From Nocardioidaceae bacterium (GTDB lineage: Bacteria; Actinomycetota; Actinomycetes; Propionibacteriales; Nocardioidaceae), in assembly GCA_013698435.1 (NCBI GenBank), contig JACCVA010000069.1, positions 1 to 5,941 of the forward strand: a stretch of 5,941 bases of DNA, in the 5' to 3' direction. The notes below the pieces were generated by a model. The model searched no databases. It saw only the letters and a program-made list of their open reading frames with translations, and had not been told where the DNA came from. The position numbers and the translations under genes are program-made. Within the stretch, counting starts at the first letter, position 1. Every line of letters begins with the position of its first letter. This document shows positions 1 through 5,918 of this stretch, one piece after another.

Positions 1-12
1 GTCTTCTGCCAT
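1..12 (-). CDS. Possible 5' end of a divergent leftward gene (only 4 codons in window)
   Basis: On the minus strand an ATG at positions 12-10 opens a reading frame (Met-Ala-Glu-Asp) that runs off the left edge. The start is supported mainly by a TANNNT -10 hexamer (TAAGTT) six bases upstream of the ATG, the spacing expected for a leaderless actinobacterial transcript. I see no convincing Shine-Dalgarno, only a run of five Gs directly before the ATG. Four residues cannot identify a product. In some related actinobacteria a zinc-dependent metalloprotease/hydrolase gene (Rv3195-like) lies near the PDZ/UPF0182 genes, so that is one candidate, but this is inference from gene order alone. Confidence 0.3.
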
Positions 13-18
13 GCCCCC

Positions 19-47
19 AACTTACGCGGCGGCGCATCGCGTCCGAA
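19..47 (-). promoter_or_regulatory. Putative leaderless promoter for the divergent leftward gene
   Basis: Read on the minus strand, a -10 hexamer TAAGTT (bases 24-19) fits the TANNNT consensus and lies six bases before the ATG at 12. A poor -35 candidate, TTCGGA (47-42), sits 17 bp upstream and matches TTGACA at only three positions. The -10 and its spacing are seen directly. Leaderless transcription starting on the A of ATG is inferred from how common that arrangement is in actinobacteria. Confidence 0.33.
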
Positions 48-124
48 GGTTGGCTGCGACGCTGTCGGCGAACACCACGCGCCGAAGCGAACAGCCCGGC
101 CTTTAGGGGCGCTGGGAGGTGCAA

Positions 125-214
125 GTCGTTTGCCGCCGTGTGTCGGAAGACGTGCGGGTGGGGGGTGCTTGCTGTGTCGTTTGCCGCCGTGTGGCGGAAG
201 ACGTACGGGTGGGG
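125..214. repeat. Tandem-like 39-bp direct repeat, two copies 51 bp apart
   Basis: Bases 125-163 and 176-214 match at 37 of 39 positions, with mismatches at 143/194 (T/G) and 154/205 (G/A). The 12-bp segment between them is not repeated after the second copy. Each copy carries the core TTTGCCGCCGTGTG, then CGGAAGACGT, then CGGGTGGGG. In the second copy CCGCC (184-188) and GGCGG (193-197) form a perfect 5-bp stem around a GTGT loop. The first copy has a C-T mismatch in the same stem. A faint trace of the unit (GGGAGGTGC) also precedes copy one. The block lies between two divergent starts, so it could be a duplicated operator or a neutral duplication. Open frames cross it because 51 is divisible by three, but nothing suggests it is translated. 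Confidence 0.85.
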
Positions 215-257
215 CCGCCGGTGCGCTCACTCGGCGGAGTCGTCCGGCCGATCTCGC

Positions 258-263
258 TAGAGT
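258..263 (+). promoter_or_regulatory. Putative -10 element for leaderless moaE
   Basis: TAGAGT fits the TANNNT -10 consensus and ends seven bases before the GTG at 271, so transcription would begin at or next to the first base of the start codon. No purine-rich Shine-Dalgarno is found just upstream of this GTG, which agrees with a leaderless message. No recognisable -35 box lies 16-19 bp upstream. The motif and spacing are seen; promoter function is inferred. Confidence 0.42.
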
Positions 264-270
264 CGGTTCC

Positions 271-705
271 GTGCCTGCCCCGAGCGACAAGATCACCGTG
301 CTCGACATCCGTGACAGCGACCTCGACCTCGGAGTTGTCTACGACGCGGTGCGTGACGACGAGGCGGGGGGCATCGCGATCTTCGTCGGGACGGTACGGC
401 GTCACGACAACGGCCTCGGAGTCGACGGGCTCGGCTATACGGCGCATCCGACGGCGGCAGAGGCCTTGCGGGAGGTGGCTGCAGAAGTGGCGGGTGACGA
501 GTCCGTGATCAAGGTGGCTGCCGCTCACCGCACGGGGGACCTGGGGATCGGTGACATCGCTGTGGTTGTCGCGGTGTCCGCCGCACACCGGGGGCAGGCG
601 TTCGCGTCCTGCCGGCGGCTCATCGACGAGCTCAAGGGGCGTGTACCCATCTGGAAGCACCAGGTCTTCTCCGACGGCTCCGACGAATGGGTAGGCACGC
701 CGTAG
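271..705 (+). CDS. moaE: Molybdopterin synthase catalytic subunit MoaE
   Basis: The large subunit of molybdopterin synthase converts cyclic pyranopterin monophosphate to molybdopterin in the cytoplasm, using sulfur carried as thiocarboxylate on the MoaD C-terminus. The 144-residue protein is normal MoaE length. Family landmarks appear in order: the IFVGTVR segment with Arg43, the YTAHP segment (56-60), HRTGDLGIGD (86-95), AAHRG with His106-Arg107, and LKGRVPIWKH (121-130), whose Lys122 and Lys129 correspond to the active-site lysines Lys119 and Lys126 of the E. coli enzyme. The end, DEWVG, is also typical. GTG 271 is chosen because it fits the -10 element at 258 and gives family length. The frame is open back to 130, but those residues do not resemble MoaE. 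A GTG at 298 is the next alternative. No moaD or other cofactor gene is nearby, so MoaD must be encoded elsewhere. Confidence 0.95.
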   Translation: MPAPSDKITVLDIRDSDLDLGVVYDAVRDDEAGGIAIFVGTVRRHDNGLGVDGLGYTAHPTAAEALREVAAEVAGDESVIKVAAAHRTGDLGIGDIAVVVAVSAAHRGQAFASCRRLIDELKGRVPIWKHQVFSDGSDEWVGTP

Positions 706-735
706 CGCTGCACCGACGATCCGCCGGGCGCGACG

Positions 736-741
736 TACCCT
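736..741 (+). promoter_or_regulatory. Possible -10 element upstream of the membrane-protein operon
   Basis: TACCCT fits TANNNT and lies in the 84-nt gap between moaE and the next gene, where no clear terminator is visible. A start site near 748 would leave a leader of about 40 nt carrying the GAGAGG ribosome site at 773-778. No convincing -35 is present. A separate promoter here would explain why four tightly packed genes follow this gap, but readthrough from moaE is equally possible. Confidence 0.25.
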
Positions 742-789
742 GACAAGCAGGCGAACCGGCGCCGCGGGACACGAGAGGTGGGCAGCCTG

Positions 790-1056
790 ATGCAAGTTCT
801 CTGGTGGCTCGTCCCGCCGCTGGCAGCCACCGTCCTTGCGATGCTGTGGGCGGCGTGGCTCGGTCGCCAGCGAGACGACGACCGACGAGACGACTCGGAC
901 GCGGCGCTGGCGAAGATGGCCGACGCCTTGGCGCGCCCCGCCCCCCGGCGGGCACGGTTGCAGTCCCCGCCGGCGGCCGTCGCCGAGCCGGGCCACGGTG
1001 TCGCCGTACGCCGAACGCCGCGTCGCCCCGCGTCACCTGGGTCGACGACGCGGTGA
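790..1056 (+). CDS. Small single-pass membrane protein of unknown function
   Basis: This 88-residue protein has one hydrophobic helix near the N-terminus (about residues 4-24, rich in Leu, Trp and Ala). It is followed by a charged stretch with many Arg and Asp residues (26-36), a short probable amphipathic helix (37-49) and a Pro/Arg/Ala-rich basic tail with a GVAVRR segment (70-75). The basic residues after the helix suggest the tail is cytoplasmic. I recall similar short proteins in this position in other Nocardioidaceae, but know no function. ATG 790 is preferred over GTG 778: the GAGAGG site at 773-778 overlaps that GTG and sits 11 nt from the ATG. The gene ends 13 nt before the protease gene and is probably its operon partner. 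The frame lacks the hallmarks of an enzyme, and confidence rests on codon pattern, the membrane helix and tight spacing. Confidence 0.72.
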   Translation: MQVLWWLVPPLAATVLAMLWAAWLGRQRDDDRRDDSDAALAKMADALARPAPRRARLQSPPAAVAEPGHGVAVRRTPRRPASPGSTTR

Positions 1057-1069
1057 GATCATCGCGCCC

Positions 1070-2134
1070 ATGACCCGCCGGACTGCCTCGTTGATGCTGG
1101 CGGGCATGCTGCTCGTCTCGATGGTGGGTGTGGCCGTAATGATGCCGATGCCGTTCGTCGTTGAGTCACCGGGTCTGACCGAGAACACACTCGGCCGGCA
1201 GGGTGGCAAGCCGGTCATCGACATCCTCGGCACCAAGACCTACCCGACGTCCGGCCGGCTCGACCTCACGACGGTGTCGGTGACCTCCCCCGACTATCGG
1301 CCGCAGCTCGCAGAAGTGCTTGCCGCGTGGGTGTCCAAAGAGCAGATCGTGCTGCCCCGTGACGTCGTCTACGCACCGGAGAAGTCGGTCCAAGAAGTCG
1401 AGAAGGAGAACAAGGTTCAGATGGTGAGCTCGCAGGACGCCGCCATCGCTGCCGGGCTGGTGCAGTCCGGGGTCGAACCGTTCGTGGTCAAGGTCGCCGA
1501 GGTCGTCGACGGCGCTCCTGCCGAGGGGCTCCTCGCCAAGGGCGACCTGATTCGGTCCATTGACGAAACCGACGTCGCTTCGCCACAGCAGCTGATTGAC
1601 GCGGTGCAGGCGGTCACCCCCGGCGCGACCGTGACGTTGCACATTGAGCGAGACGGCAAGCCGAAGACCGTGCGGCTGACGACCGAGCCCAACCCTGACT
1701 CGCCCGACACCGCACGTATCGGCGTCGCTCCCGCCGAGCAGCCGGTCTTCGACCCACCGATCGAGGTGAACATCGAGCTCGGCCAGGAGATCGGTGGGCC
1801 CAGCGCCGGGCTGGTCTTCTCGATCGCCATCTACGACCTGCTGACGCCAGGTGAGCTGCTGGCTGGACGCCACGTCGCCGGCACCGGCACCATCGACCAG
1901 GACGGCAAGGTCGGGCCGATCGGCGGCATCCAGCAGAAGATCGCCGGAGCGTACGCCGACGGTGACGGCGCCACCGTCTTCCTGGTGCCCGCCGACAACT
2001 GTGACGAGGCCGGCATGTCCGACCTGGCCGACGACCTGCTGCTGGTGAAGGTGGCCACCTTGGACGATGCCATCAACGCGCTCGAGCAGGTCGTTGCCGA
2101 CGCGACCGACGAGCTGACCCGGTGCGGGTCGTGA
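1070..2134 (+). CDS. Membrane-anchored PDZ and Lon-type (S16) serine protease, YlbL/Rv3194c-like
   Basis: A 354-residue predicted Ser-Lys peptidase. Residues about 7-28 form an N-terminal membrane anchor or uncleaved signal. A family-typical region follows (29-118, including VESPG at 31-35), then a PDZ domain (about 120-205; KGDLIRSID at 157-165) that would bind peptide or protein tails, then a Lon-type proteolytic domain (about 230-345). The nucleophile is Ser245 in GGPSAG, and the general base is Lys290 in GGIQQK, 45 residues later, close to the dyad spacing in Lon. There is no AAA ATPase domain, which is normal for this family (COG3480), so unfolding energy is not provided by this protein. 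The anchor topology places the catalytic part outside the membrane. ATG 1070 begins just before the anchor. The frame is open back to 836, but that stretch overlaps the preceding gene and adds only low-complexity Arg/Pro. A GGTGAG site at 1052-1057 overlaps the upstream stop. The substrate is unknown. Confidence 0.93.
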   Translation: MTRRTASLMLAGMLLVSMVGVAVMMPMPFVVESPGLTENTLGRQGGKPVIDILGTKTYPTSGRLDLTTVSVTSPDYRPQLAEVLAAWVSKEQIVLPRDVVYAPEKSVQEVEKENKVQMVSSQDAAIAAGLVQSGVEPFVVKVAEVVDGAPAEGLLAKGDLIRSIDETDVASPQQLIDAVQAVTPGATVTLHIERDGKPKTVRLTTEPNPDSPDTARIGVAPAEQPVFDPPIEVNIELGQEIGGPSAGLVFSIAIYDLLTPGELLAGRHVAGTGTIDQDGKVGPIGGIQQKIAGAYADGDGATVFLVPADNCDEAGMSDLADDLLLVKVATLDDAINALEQVVADATDELTRCGS

Positions 2135-2141
2135 GGCGAAC

Positions 2142-2708
2142 ATGAGCGAAGAGCTGTCCGAGCCGTCTTTGGGACTGCGCATGGCGGTCGTCGAGGTCGA
2201 GCGGTACGCCAGCGAAGACGGCTGGGACCAGCCGGGAAGGTTGTTCGCTCTCGTCCCGACCGCGGAGCTGGCGGCGGCCGAGCCCGAGCTGGCCGCCGAG
2301 CTGGGTGCCTCCGACGGCACCGCGACCGCCTTCACCCCTGTCGAGCAGGAACTCGAGAGCCCCGGTAGCGCGTTGGAAGAGATGCTGGGCCGTATCAGCT
2401 GGCCCGAGACCGTTGCCGGCACCCTCGCGGTCGTCGAGCGAGTGGTGCTCCCACCCGAGATCGAGGACGACGTGCCTGACGGTGCCGAGGCAGCAGCGCT
2501 GTTCGCCGCTGAGCATCCGCAACGCGAGGACGTCCGGATCGCAGTCGGCGTACTGCGGTCGGGCGAGACGCACTGCGTCGTACGCATGCGGTCCCACGAC
2601 AGCGACGACGCCTTGCTCCACGGTGCTGACATGGTCCCGAACCTTGTTGTTGCGTTGCGTGAGACGCTTGAAGAGGAGTACCCACCGGGCGCCGGTGGAC
2701 ACGAATGA
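2142..2708 (+). CDS. PPA1309-family protein, actinobacterial conserved hypothetical
   Basis: A 188-residue acidic soluble protein with no signal peptide or membrane segment, hence cytoplasmic. It matches the PPA1309 family as I remember it: DGWDQPGRLFALV (26-38), FTPVEQE (64-70), ISWPETVAG (85-93), the VVERVVLPPE stretch (97-106), the HPQREDVRIAVGVLR segment (125-139), and RMRSHD followed by LLHGADMVPNL (148-168). The function of the family is unknown and no catalytic motif is evident. The ATG lies 7 nt after the protease stop, and GTGAGG at 2131-2136, which overlaps that stop, serves as ribosome site with a 5-nt spacer. The next gene begins 9 nt after this one ends, so translation is probably coupled in both directions. 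Its fixed place between a membrane protease and UPF0182 suggests a cytoplasmic partner for the envelope proteins, which is an inference. Confidence 0.9.
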   Translation: MSEELSEPSLGLRMAVVEVERYASEDGWDQPGRLFALVPTAELAAAEPELAAELGASDGTATAFTPVEQELESPGSALEEMLGRISWPETVAGTLAVVERVVLPPEIEDDVPDGAEAAALFAAEHPQREDVRIAVGVLRSGETHCVVRMRSHDSDDALLHGADMVPNLVVALRETLEEEYPPGAGGHE

Positions 2709-2713
2709 AGGAG
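2708..2713 (+). promoter_or_regulatory. Ribosome binding site fixing the GTG start of the UPF0182 gene
   Basis: AAGGAG begins on the last base of the preceding TGA stop and ends 4 nt before GTG 2718. It is the strongest Shine-Dalgarno in the window. It selects this GTG over later in-frame starts and implies translational coupling with the PPA1309 gene. Confidence 0.75.
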
Positions 2714-2717
2714 TCAC

Positions 2718-5700
2718 GTGAGCGGCATCTTTGACAGCGATGCGGGACGGCCGCCGGCACCGGTCCGTCGGATGCCGTCGCGTCGGCCGCGTGCCCTGCT
2801 CCCCACCCTGGGTGTTGTCGTCCTCCTCGTCTTCGCGTTCTCCGTCTTCGTCGAGGTGTGGACGCAGAAGATGTGGTTCTCGTCCCTCGGCTACGGGACC
2901 GTCTTCAGCAAGGTCTTGATCACACGCGTCGTGCTCTTCGTCGTCTTCGGATTCGTGCTCGCCGCTGCGGCCGTGGGCAACGCCTACCTGGCCTTCCGGA
3001 TGCGTCCGATCCTGCACAGCGACGGCTATCGCAACCCGACCGTCGAGCGCTACCAGGACACGGTCGACCCGATCCGGCACTGGGTCCTGATCGGGCTCGG
3101 CGCGGTGATGTTCTTGTTCGGCGGCGCCAGTGCCTCGGGCCAGTGGCGCACGTACCTCATGTGGCGCAACGGGGGATCGTTCGGCCAGGACGACGTCTAC
3201 TTCAAGAAGGACATCGGCTTCTTCGTCTTCGACTACCCGTGGTACCGCTTCCTCATCGGCTACGGATTCACCGTGCTCGTGATCGCGCTGGTTGTGGCCG
3301 GCGCGACGCACTACCTGTACGGCGGCATCCGGCTCGGCGCTCCCCGCGACAAGATCGTCGCCGGGGCGCAGGTGCAGCTCTCGGTGCTGCTCGGGCTTTT
3401 CATGCTGATCAAGGCGGTGTCGTACTGGCTCGACCGCTTCGGTCTGGCGATCGCCGACGGCAGGCTGTTCACTGGCATCTCCTACACCGACGCCAACGCC
3501 GTGCTGCCAGCAAAGAACATCCTTGCCGTGATTGCGCTCATCTGTGCGCTGCTCTTCTTCGGCAACGTCTTCCGGCCGGGCTGGATGCTGCCCGTCCTCG
3601 GGTTCGGCCTGCTGATCTTGTCGGCGATCCTCATCGGCGGCATTTGGCCGGCGATCGTGCAGCGCTTTCAGGTGAAGCCGTCCGAGCCGGACAAGGAGTC
3701 GCGCTACATCGCGATGAACATCGAGTCGACGAGGTCGGCGTTCGACCTCAACGGGGTCGAGACCGTGGACTATCCCGGGGTCACCCAGGACACTCCGGAG
3801 GAGCTGCAACGTCAGGCCGACGGGCTGCCCGGTATCCGGCTCATCGACCCCAAGCTGGTGGCGCCGACCTTCACCCAGCTCCAGCAGCAGCGCGGCTTCT
3901 ACACGATGCCCGACGTGCTCGACGTCGACCGCTACCAGCTCGCAGAGGGGGAGCCACCTCAGGACGTCGTGATCGCTGCCCGGGAGCTCGATCTCGATGG
4001 ACTCGAGGGCAGCCAGCGCAACTGGGCGAACGACCACACGGTCTACACCCACGGTTACGGCGTGGTCGCGGCGTACGGTGACCAGCGCAACAGCGAGGGG
4101 GAGCCGGTCTTCGCCCAGCAGAACCTCCCGTCGACTGGGGTGCTCGGTGAGTTTGAGCAGCGCGTCTACTACGGCGAGATGGAGCCTGACTACTCGATCG
4201 TCGGGCAGCCTGAGGGCTCCGACCCGGTCGAGCTCAACATCCCCAGCGTTGGTGACAGCGAGGGCACCGACAGCAAGTCGACCTACGGCGGCGGGGGTGG
4301 TGTCCCGATCGGGTCGACCTTCGGTCAGGCGCTGTACGCAACAAAGTTCTGGGACTCGTCGATCTTGCTCTCTGGGCGGGTCAACTCGGAGTCGAGCATC
4401 ATCTACGACCGCAACCCGCGTGACATGGTGGAGAAGGTGGCGCCGTGGCTGACTGTCGACAGCGACCCCTACCCCGCCGTTGTCGACGGACGCATGCTGT
4501 GGATCATCGACGGGTTCACGACGACCGTGGACTACCCGATGTCGGAGCAGGTCAACCTGGAGGACGCCACCAACGACTCCCTCACGGAGCAGGTCGCCGT
4601 GGCCGCACAGCAGTCCGACGACATCAGCTACATCCGCAACTCCGTCAAGGCGACCGTCGACGCCTACGACGGCACCGTCAGCCTCTATCAGTGGGACGAG
4701 CAAGACCCGATCCTGCAGGCATGGATGGGGGCGTTCCCCGATGTCGTTCAGCCGAAGGCGGACATCTCCGAGGACCTGATGGCACACCTGCGATACCCCG
4801 AGGACCTCTTCAAGGTGCAGCGCGAGTTGCTGTCGAAGTACCACGTCACGGACGCCGCGACGTTCTACGGCGCCTCCGAGCGGTGGCAGGTGCCCGTGGA
4901 CCCGCAGGACGACGCGTTCGCACAGCCGCCGTTCTTCTTGACCGTCAAGCTGCCCGACGGCACGCCGGAGTTCTCCCTGACGAGCGTCTTCGTGCCGCAG
5001 AGCCGGCAGAACTTGGCGAGCTTCGTTTCCGTCAACGCCGACGCGGCCAGCGAGAACTACGGGCAGTTCTCGGTTCTGGAACTGCCGAGCGGAAACGCCG
5101 TCGGCGGTCCCGGCCAGATAGCCAACGCGATGTCCAACGACCCGACCGTGTCGGCCGAGCTGCTGAAGTACAAGCAGAGCGGCACCAATCCTCAGATGGG
5201 CAACCTCTTGACGTTGCCGATCGGCGACGAGCTGCTCTACGCACAGCCGGTCTACACGTCGCGGGGGACAGGTGCGGGCAGCTATCCGATCCTGCAGTTC
5301 GTTGTCGTCTCGGTCGGCGACGAGATCGGCATCGGTACGTCGTTCGACGAGGCCTTCGCCAGCGCCCTGGGGCTGGAGACCACCTCCAGCCAGGGTCCAT
5401 CCGCACCCCCTCCTGGCGGCACCGATCCACCGAACAACAACCCGCCGGGCAACAATCAGAACGAGACGTCGGCGCAGAAGCTGACCCGCTATCTCGACAA
5501 CGCCAAGACGGCGTTCGAAGAGGCGCAGACCGCGTTGAACGAGGGTCGCCTCGGCGACTACCAGGACGCGAACGACCGCGGTCTGCAATGGCTCGACCAG
5601 GCGCTTGCCCTGCGCGGGGACGCCGGTCTGCCGGAGGGTACGCAGCCCCCGTCGAGCGATGCTCCATCCTCCGGCAGCACGACCGAGCCCTCGGGTCCCA

Positions 5701-5732
5701 CCGAGGGCACAACGAGCCCGGCGGGCGGCTGA
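2718..5732 (+). CDS. UPF0182-family large membrane protein (Rv3193c-like)
   Basis: A 1004-residue protein, about the usual size for this family (close to 1000). After a basic cytoplasmic N-terminus (RRMPSRRPR, 17-25) there are seven probable membrane helices near 27-48, 66-92, 121-140, 178-200, 218-238, 267-285 and 290-315. Positive-inside reasoning then puts the remaining two thirds outside the cell. Family-conserved segments include ESRYIAMNIESTRSAFDL (327-344), RNPRDMVEKVAPWL (565-578), a DPYP...DGRMLWIIDG region (583-599), YIRNSVKATVDAYDG (638-652) and HLRYPEDLFKVQ (690-701). Residues 888-918 are a Pro/Asn/Gly linker, 919-966 a predicted helical pair, and 972-1004 a Pro/Ser/Thr/Gly tail. 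The function is unknown for the family. The GTG start is set by AAGGAG four bases upstream. It is the last gene of the probable four-gene operon, and the protease encoded upstream would act on the same side of the membrane as its large domain. Confidence 0.95.
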   Translation: MSGIFDSDAGRPPAPVRRMPSRRPRALLPTLGVVVLLVFAFSVFVEVWTQKMWFSSLGYGTVFSKVLITRVVLFVVFGFVLAAAAVGNAYLAFRMRPILHSDGYRNPTVERYQDTVDPIRHWVLIGLGAVMFLFGGASASGQWRTYLMWRNGGSFGQDDVYFKKDIGFFVFDYPWYRFLIGYGFTVLVIALVVAGATHYLYGGIRLGAPRDKIVAGAQVQLSVLLGLFMLIKAVSYWLDRFGLAIADGRLFTGISYTDANAVLPAKNILAVIALICALLFFGNVFRPGWMLPVLGFGLLILSAILIGGIWPAIVQRFQVKPSEPDKESRYIAMNIESTRSAFDLNGVETVDYPGVTQDTPEELQRQADGLPGIRLIDPKLVAPTFTQLQQQRGFYTMPDVLDVDRYQLAEGEPPQDVVIAARELDLDGLEGSQRNWANDHTVYTHGYGVVAAYGDQRNSEGEPVFAQQNLPSTGVLGEFEQRVYYGEMEPDYSIVGQPEGSDPVELNIPSVGDSEGTDSKSTYGGGGGVPIGSTFGQALYATKFWDSSILLSGRVNSESSIIYDRNPRDMVEKVAPWLTVDSDPYPAVVDGRMLWIIDGFTTTVDYPMSEQVNLEDATNDSLTEQVAVAAQQSDDISYIRNSVKATVDAYDGTVSLYQWDEQDPILQAWMGAFPDVVQPKADISEDLMAHLRYPEDLFKVQRELLSKYHVTDAATFYGASERWQVPVDPQDDAFAQPPFFLTVKLPDGTPEFSLTSVFVPQSRQNLASFVSVNADAASENYGQFSVLELPSGNAVGGPGQIANAMSNDPTVSAELLKYKQSGTNPQMGNLLTLPIGDELLYAQPVYTSRGTGAGSYPILQFVVVSVGDEIGIGTSFDEAFASALGLETTSSQGPSAPPPGGTDPPNNNPPGNNQNETSAQKLTRYLDNAKTAFEEAQTALNEGRLGDYQDANDRGLQWLDQALALRGDAGLPEGTQPPSSDAPSSGSTTEPSGPTEGTTSPAGG

Positions 5733-5748
5733 ACGGGGAGAGCTCCGT
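5733..5748 (+). terminator. Weak hairpin immediately after the UPF0182 stop
   Basis: ACGGGG and CTCCGT pair as a 6-bp stem with one G-U wobble around an AGAG loop, starting on the base after the stop codon. No U-tract follows (the next bases are CCTCCATC). It may slow or end transcription of the operon, but a stem this short is expected often by chance in GC-rich DNA. Confidence 0.22.
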
Positions 5749-5762
5749 CCTCCATCGTCGAT

Positions 5763-5791
5763 TTGGCTCGGGCGTGCGCCGGCGGTAAAGT
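5763..5791 (+). promoter_or_regulatory. Sigma70-like promoter of the initiator tRNA gene
   Basis: TTGGCT (5763-5768, four of six matches to TTGACA) and TAAAGT (5786-5791, fits TANNNT) are separated by exactly 17 bp. Transcription would start near 5798, about 24 nt before the mature tRNA, a reasonable 5' leader for RNase P processing. This is the best two-box promoter in the window, in the gap where a strongly expressed tRNA gene needs one. Confidence 0.62.
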
Positions 5792-5821
5792 TGCATCTTG
5801 CGTCAGCACGACGCCACCCGA

Positions 5822-5898
5822 CGCGGGGTGGAGCAGTTCGGTAGCTCGCTGGGCTCATAACCCAGAGGTCGCAGGTTCAAATCCTGCCCCCGCTACCA
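5822..5898 (+). tRNA. Initiator tRNA-fMet, anticodon CAT
   Basis: A complete 77-nt cloverleaf. The acceptor arm CGCGGGG (5822-5828) pairs with CCCCGCT (5888-5894) except at the first position, where C1 faces T72. The D-arm is GAGC/GCTC (5831-5834 and 5844-5847). The anticodon stem CTGGG/CCCAG (5849-5853 and 5861-5865) encloses loop CTCATAA with anticodon CAT at 5856-5858. The T-arm is GCAGG, TTCAAAT, CCTGC, followed by discriminator A5895 and an encoded CCA (5896-5898). The unpaired 1-72 position and three successive G-C pairs at the bottom of the anticodon stem are the established marks of an initiator. They exclude elongator tRNA-Met and lysidine-modified tRNA-Ile. It brings formylmethionine to the ribosomal P site. 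It has its own promoter at 5763 and a hairpin beginning 21 nt downstream. Confidence 0.97.
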
Positions 5899-5918
5899 AG
5901 AAACCGCAGGTCAGAGGC

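Noticed and set aside
125..214. The repeat pair as a mini CRISPR array
   Set aside because: There are only two copies with a 12-bp gap, far too short for a spacer, no further units, and no cas genes in the window.
130..270. N-terminal extension of MoaE back to 130, which would make the direct repeat coding
   Set aside because: The extra 47 residues are Gly/Arg/Cys-rich and unlike MoaE, and the GTG at 271 gives family length and fits a -10 element.
103..996. A 297-codon minus-strand open frame across the repeats and moaE
   Set aside because: It is antisense to a clear moaE and to the small membrane-protein gene, has low-complexity Arg/Thr composition, and shows no family resemblance.
836..1069. 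N-terminal extension of the PDZ/Lon-like protease back to 836
   Set aside because: It overlaps most of the small membrane-protein gene in another frame, encodes Arg/Pro low complexity, and would bury the membrane anchor that starts right after ATG 1070.
2132..2142. Possible gene fusion or frameshift joining the protease, PPA1309 and UPF0182 genes, given gaps under 10 nt
   Set aside because: Each gene has its own stop, start and ribosome site, and each product has normal family length.
1166..2632. A 488-codon minus-strand open frame antisense to the protease and PPA1309 genes
   Set aside because: The plus-strand genes are identified by motifs. The reverse translation is Ser/Arg/Gly-rich with no domain, a GC-composition artefact.
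2858..4081. A 407-codon plus-strand frame inside UPF0182, with a similar 447-codon frame at 4445-5788
   Set aside because: Both are out-of-frame, Arg-rich shadows of the UPF0182 coding sequence. The UPF0182 frame is continuous with conserved motifs throughout, so no frameshift or nested gene is needed.
2073..5858. A 1261-codon open frame on the minus strand, antisense to UPF0182 and PPA1309 and running up to the tRNA promoter leader
   Set aside because: It mirrors two well-recognised plus-strand genes. Its translation is dominated by Arg, Val, Asp and His with no recognisable domain, as expected from the complement of GC-biased codons. It also crosses the tRNA leader and would need the operon's codons to be incidental.
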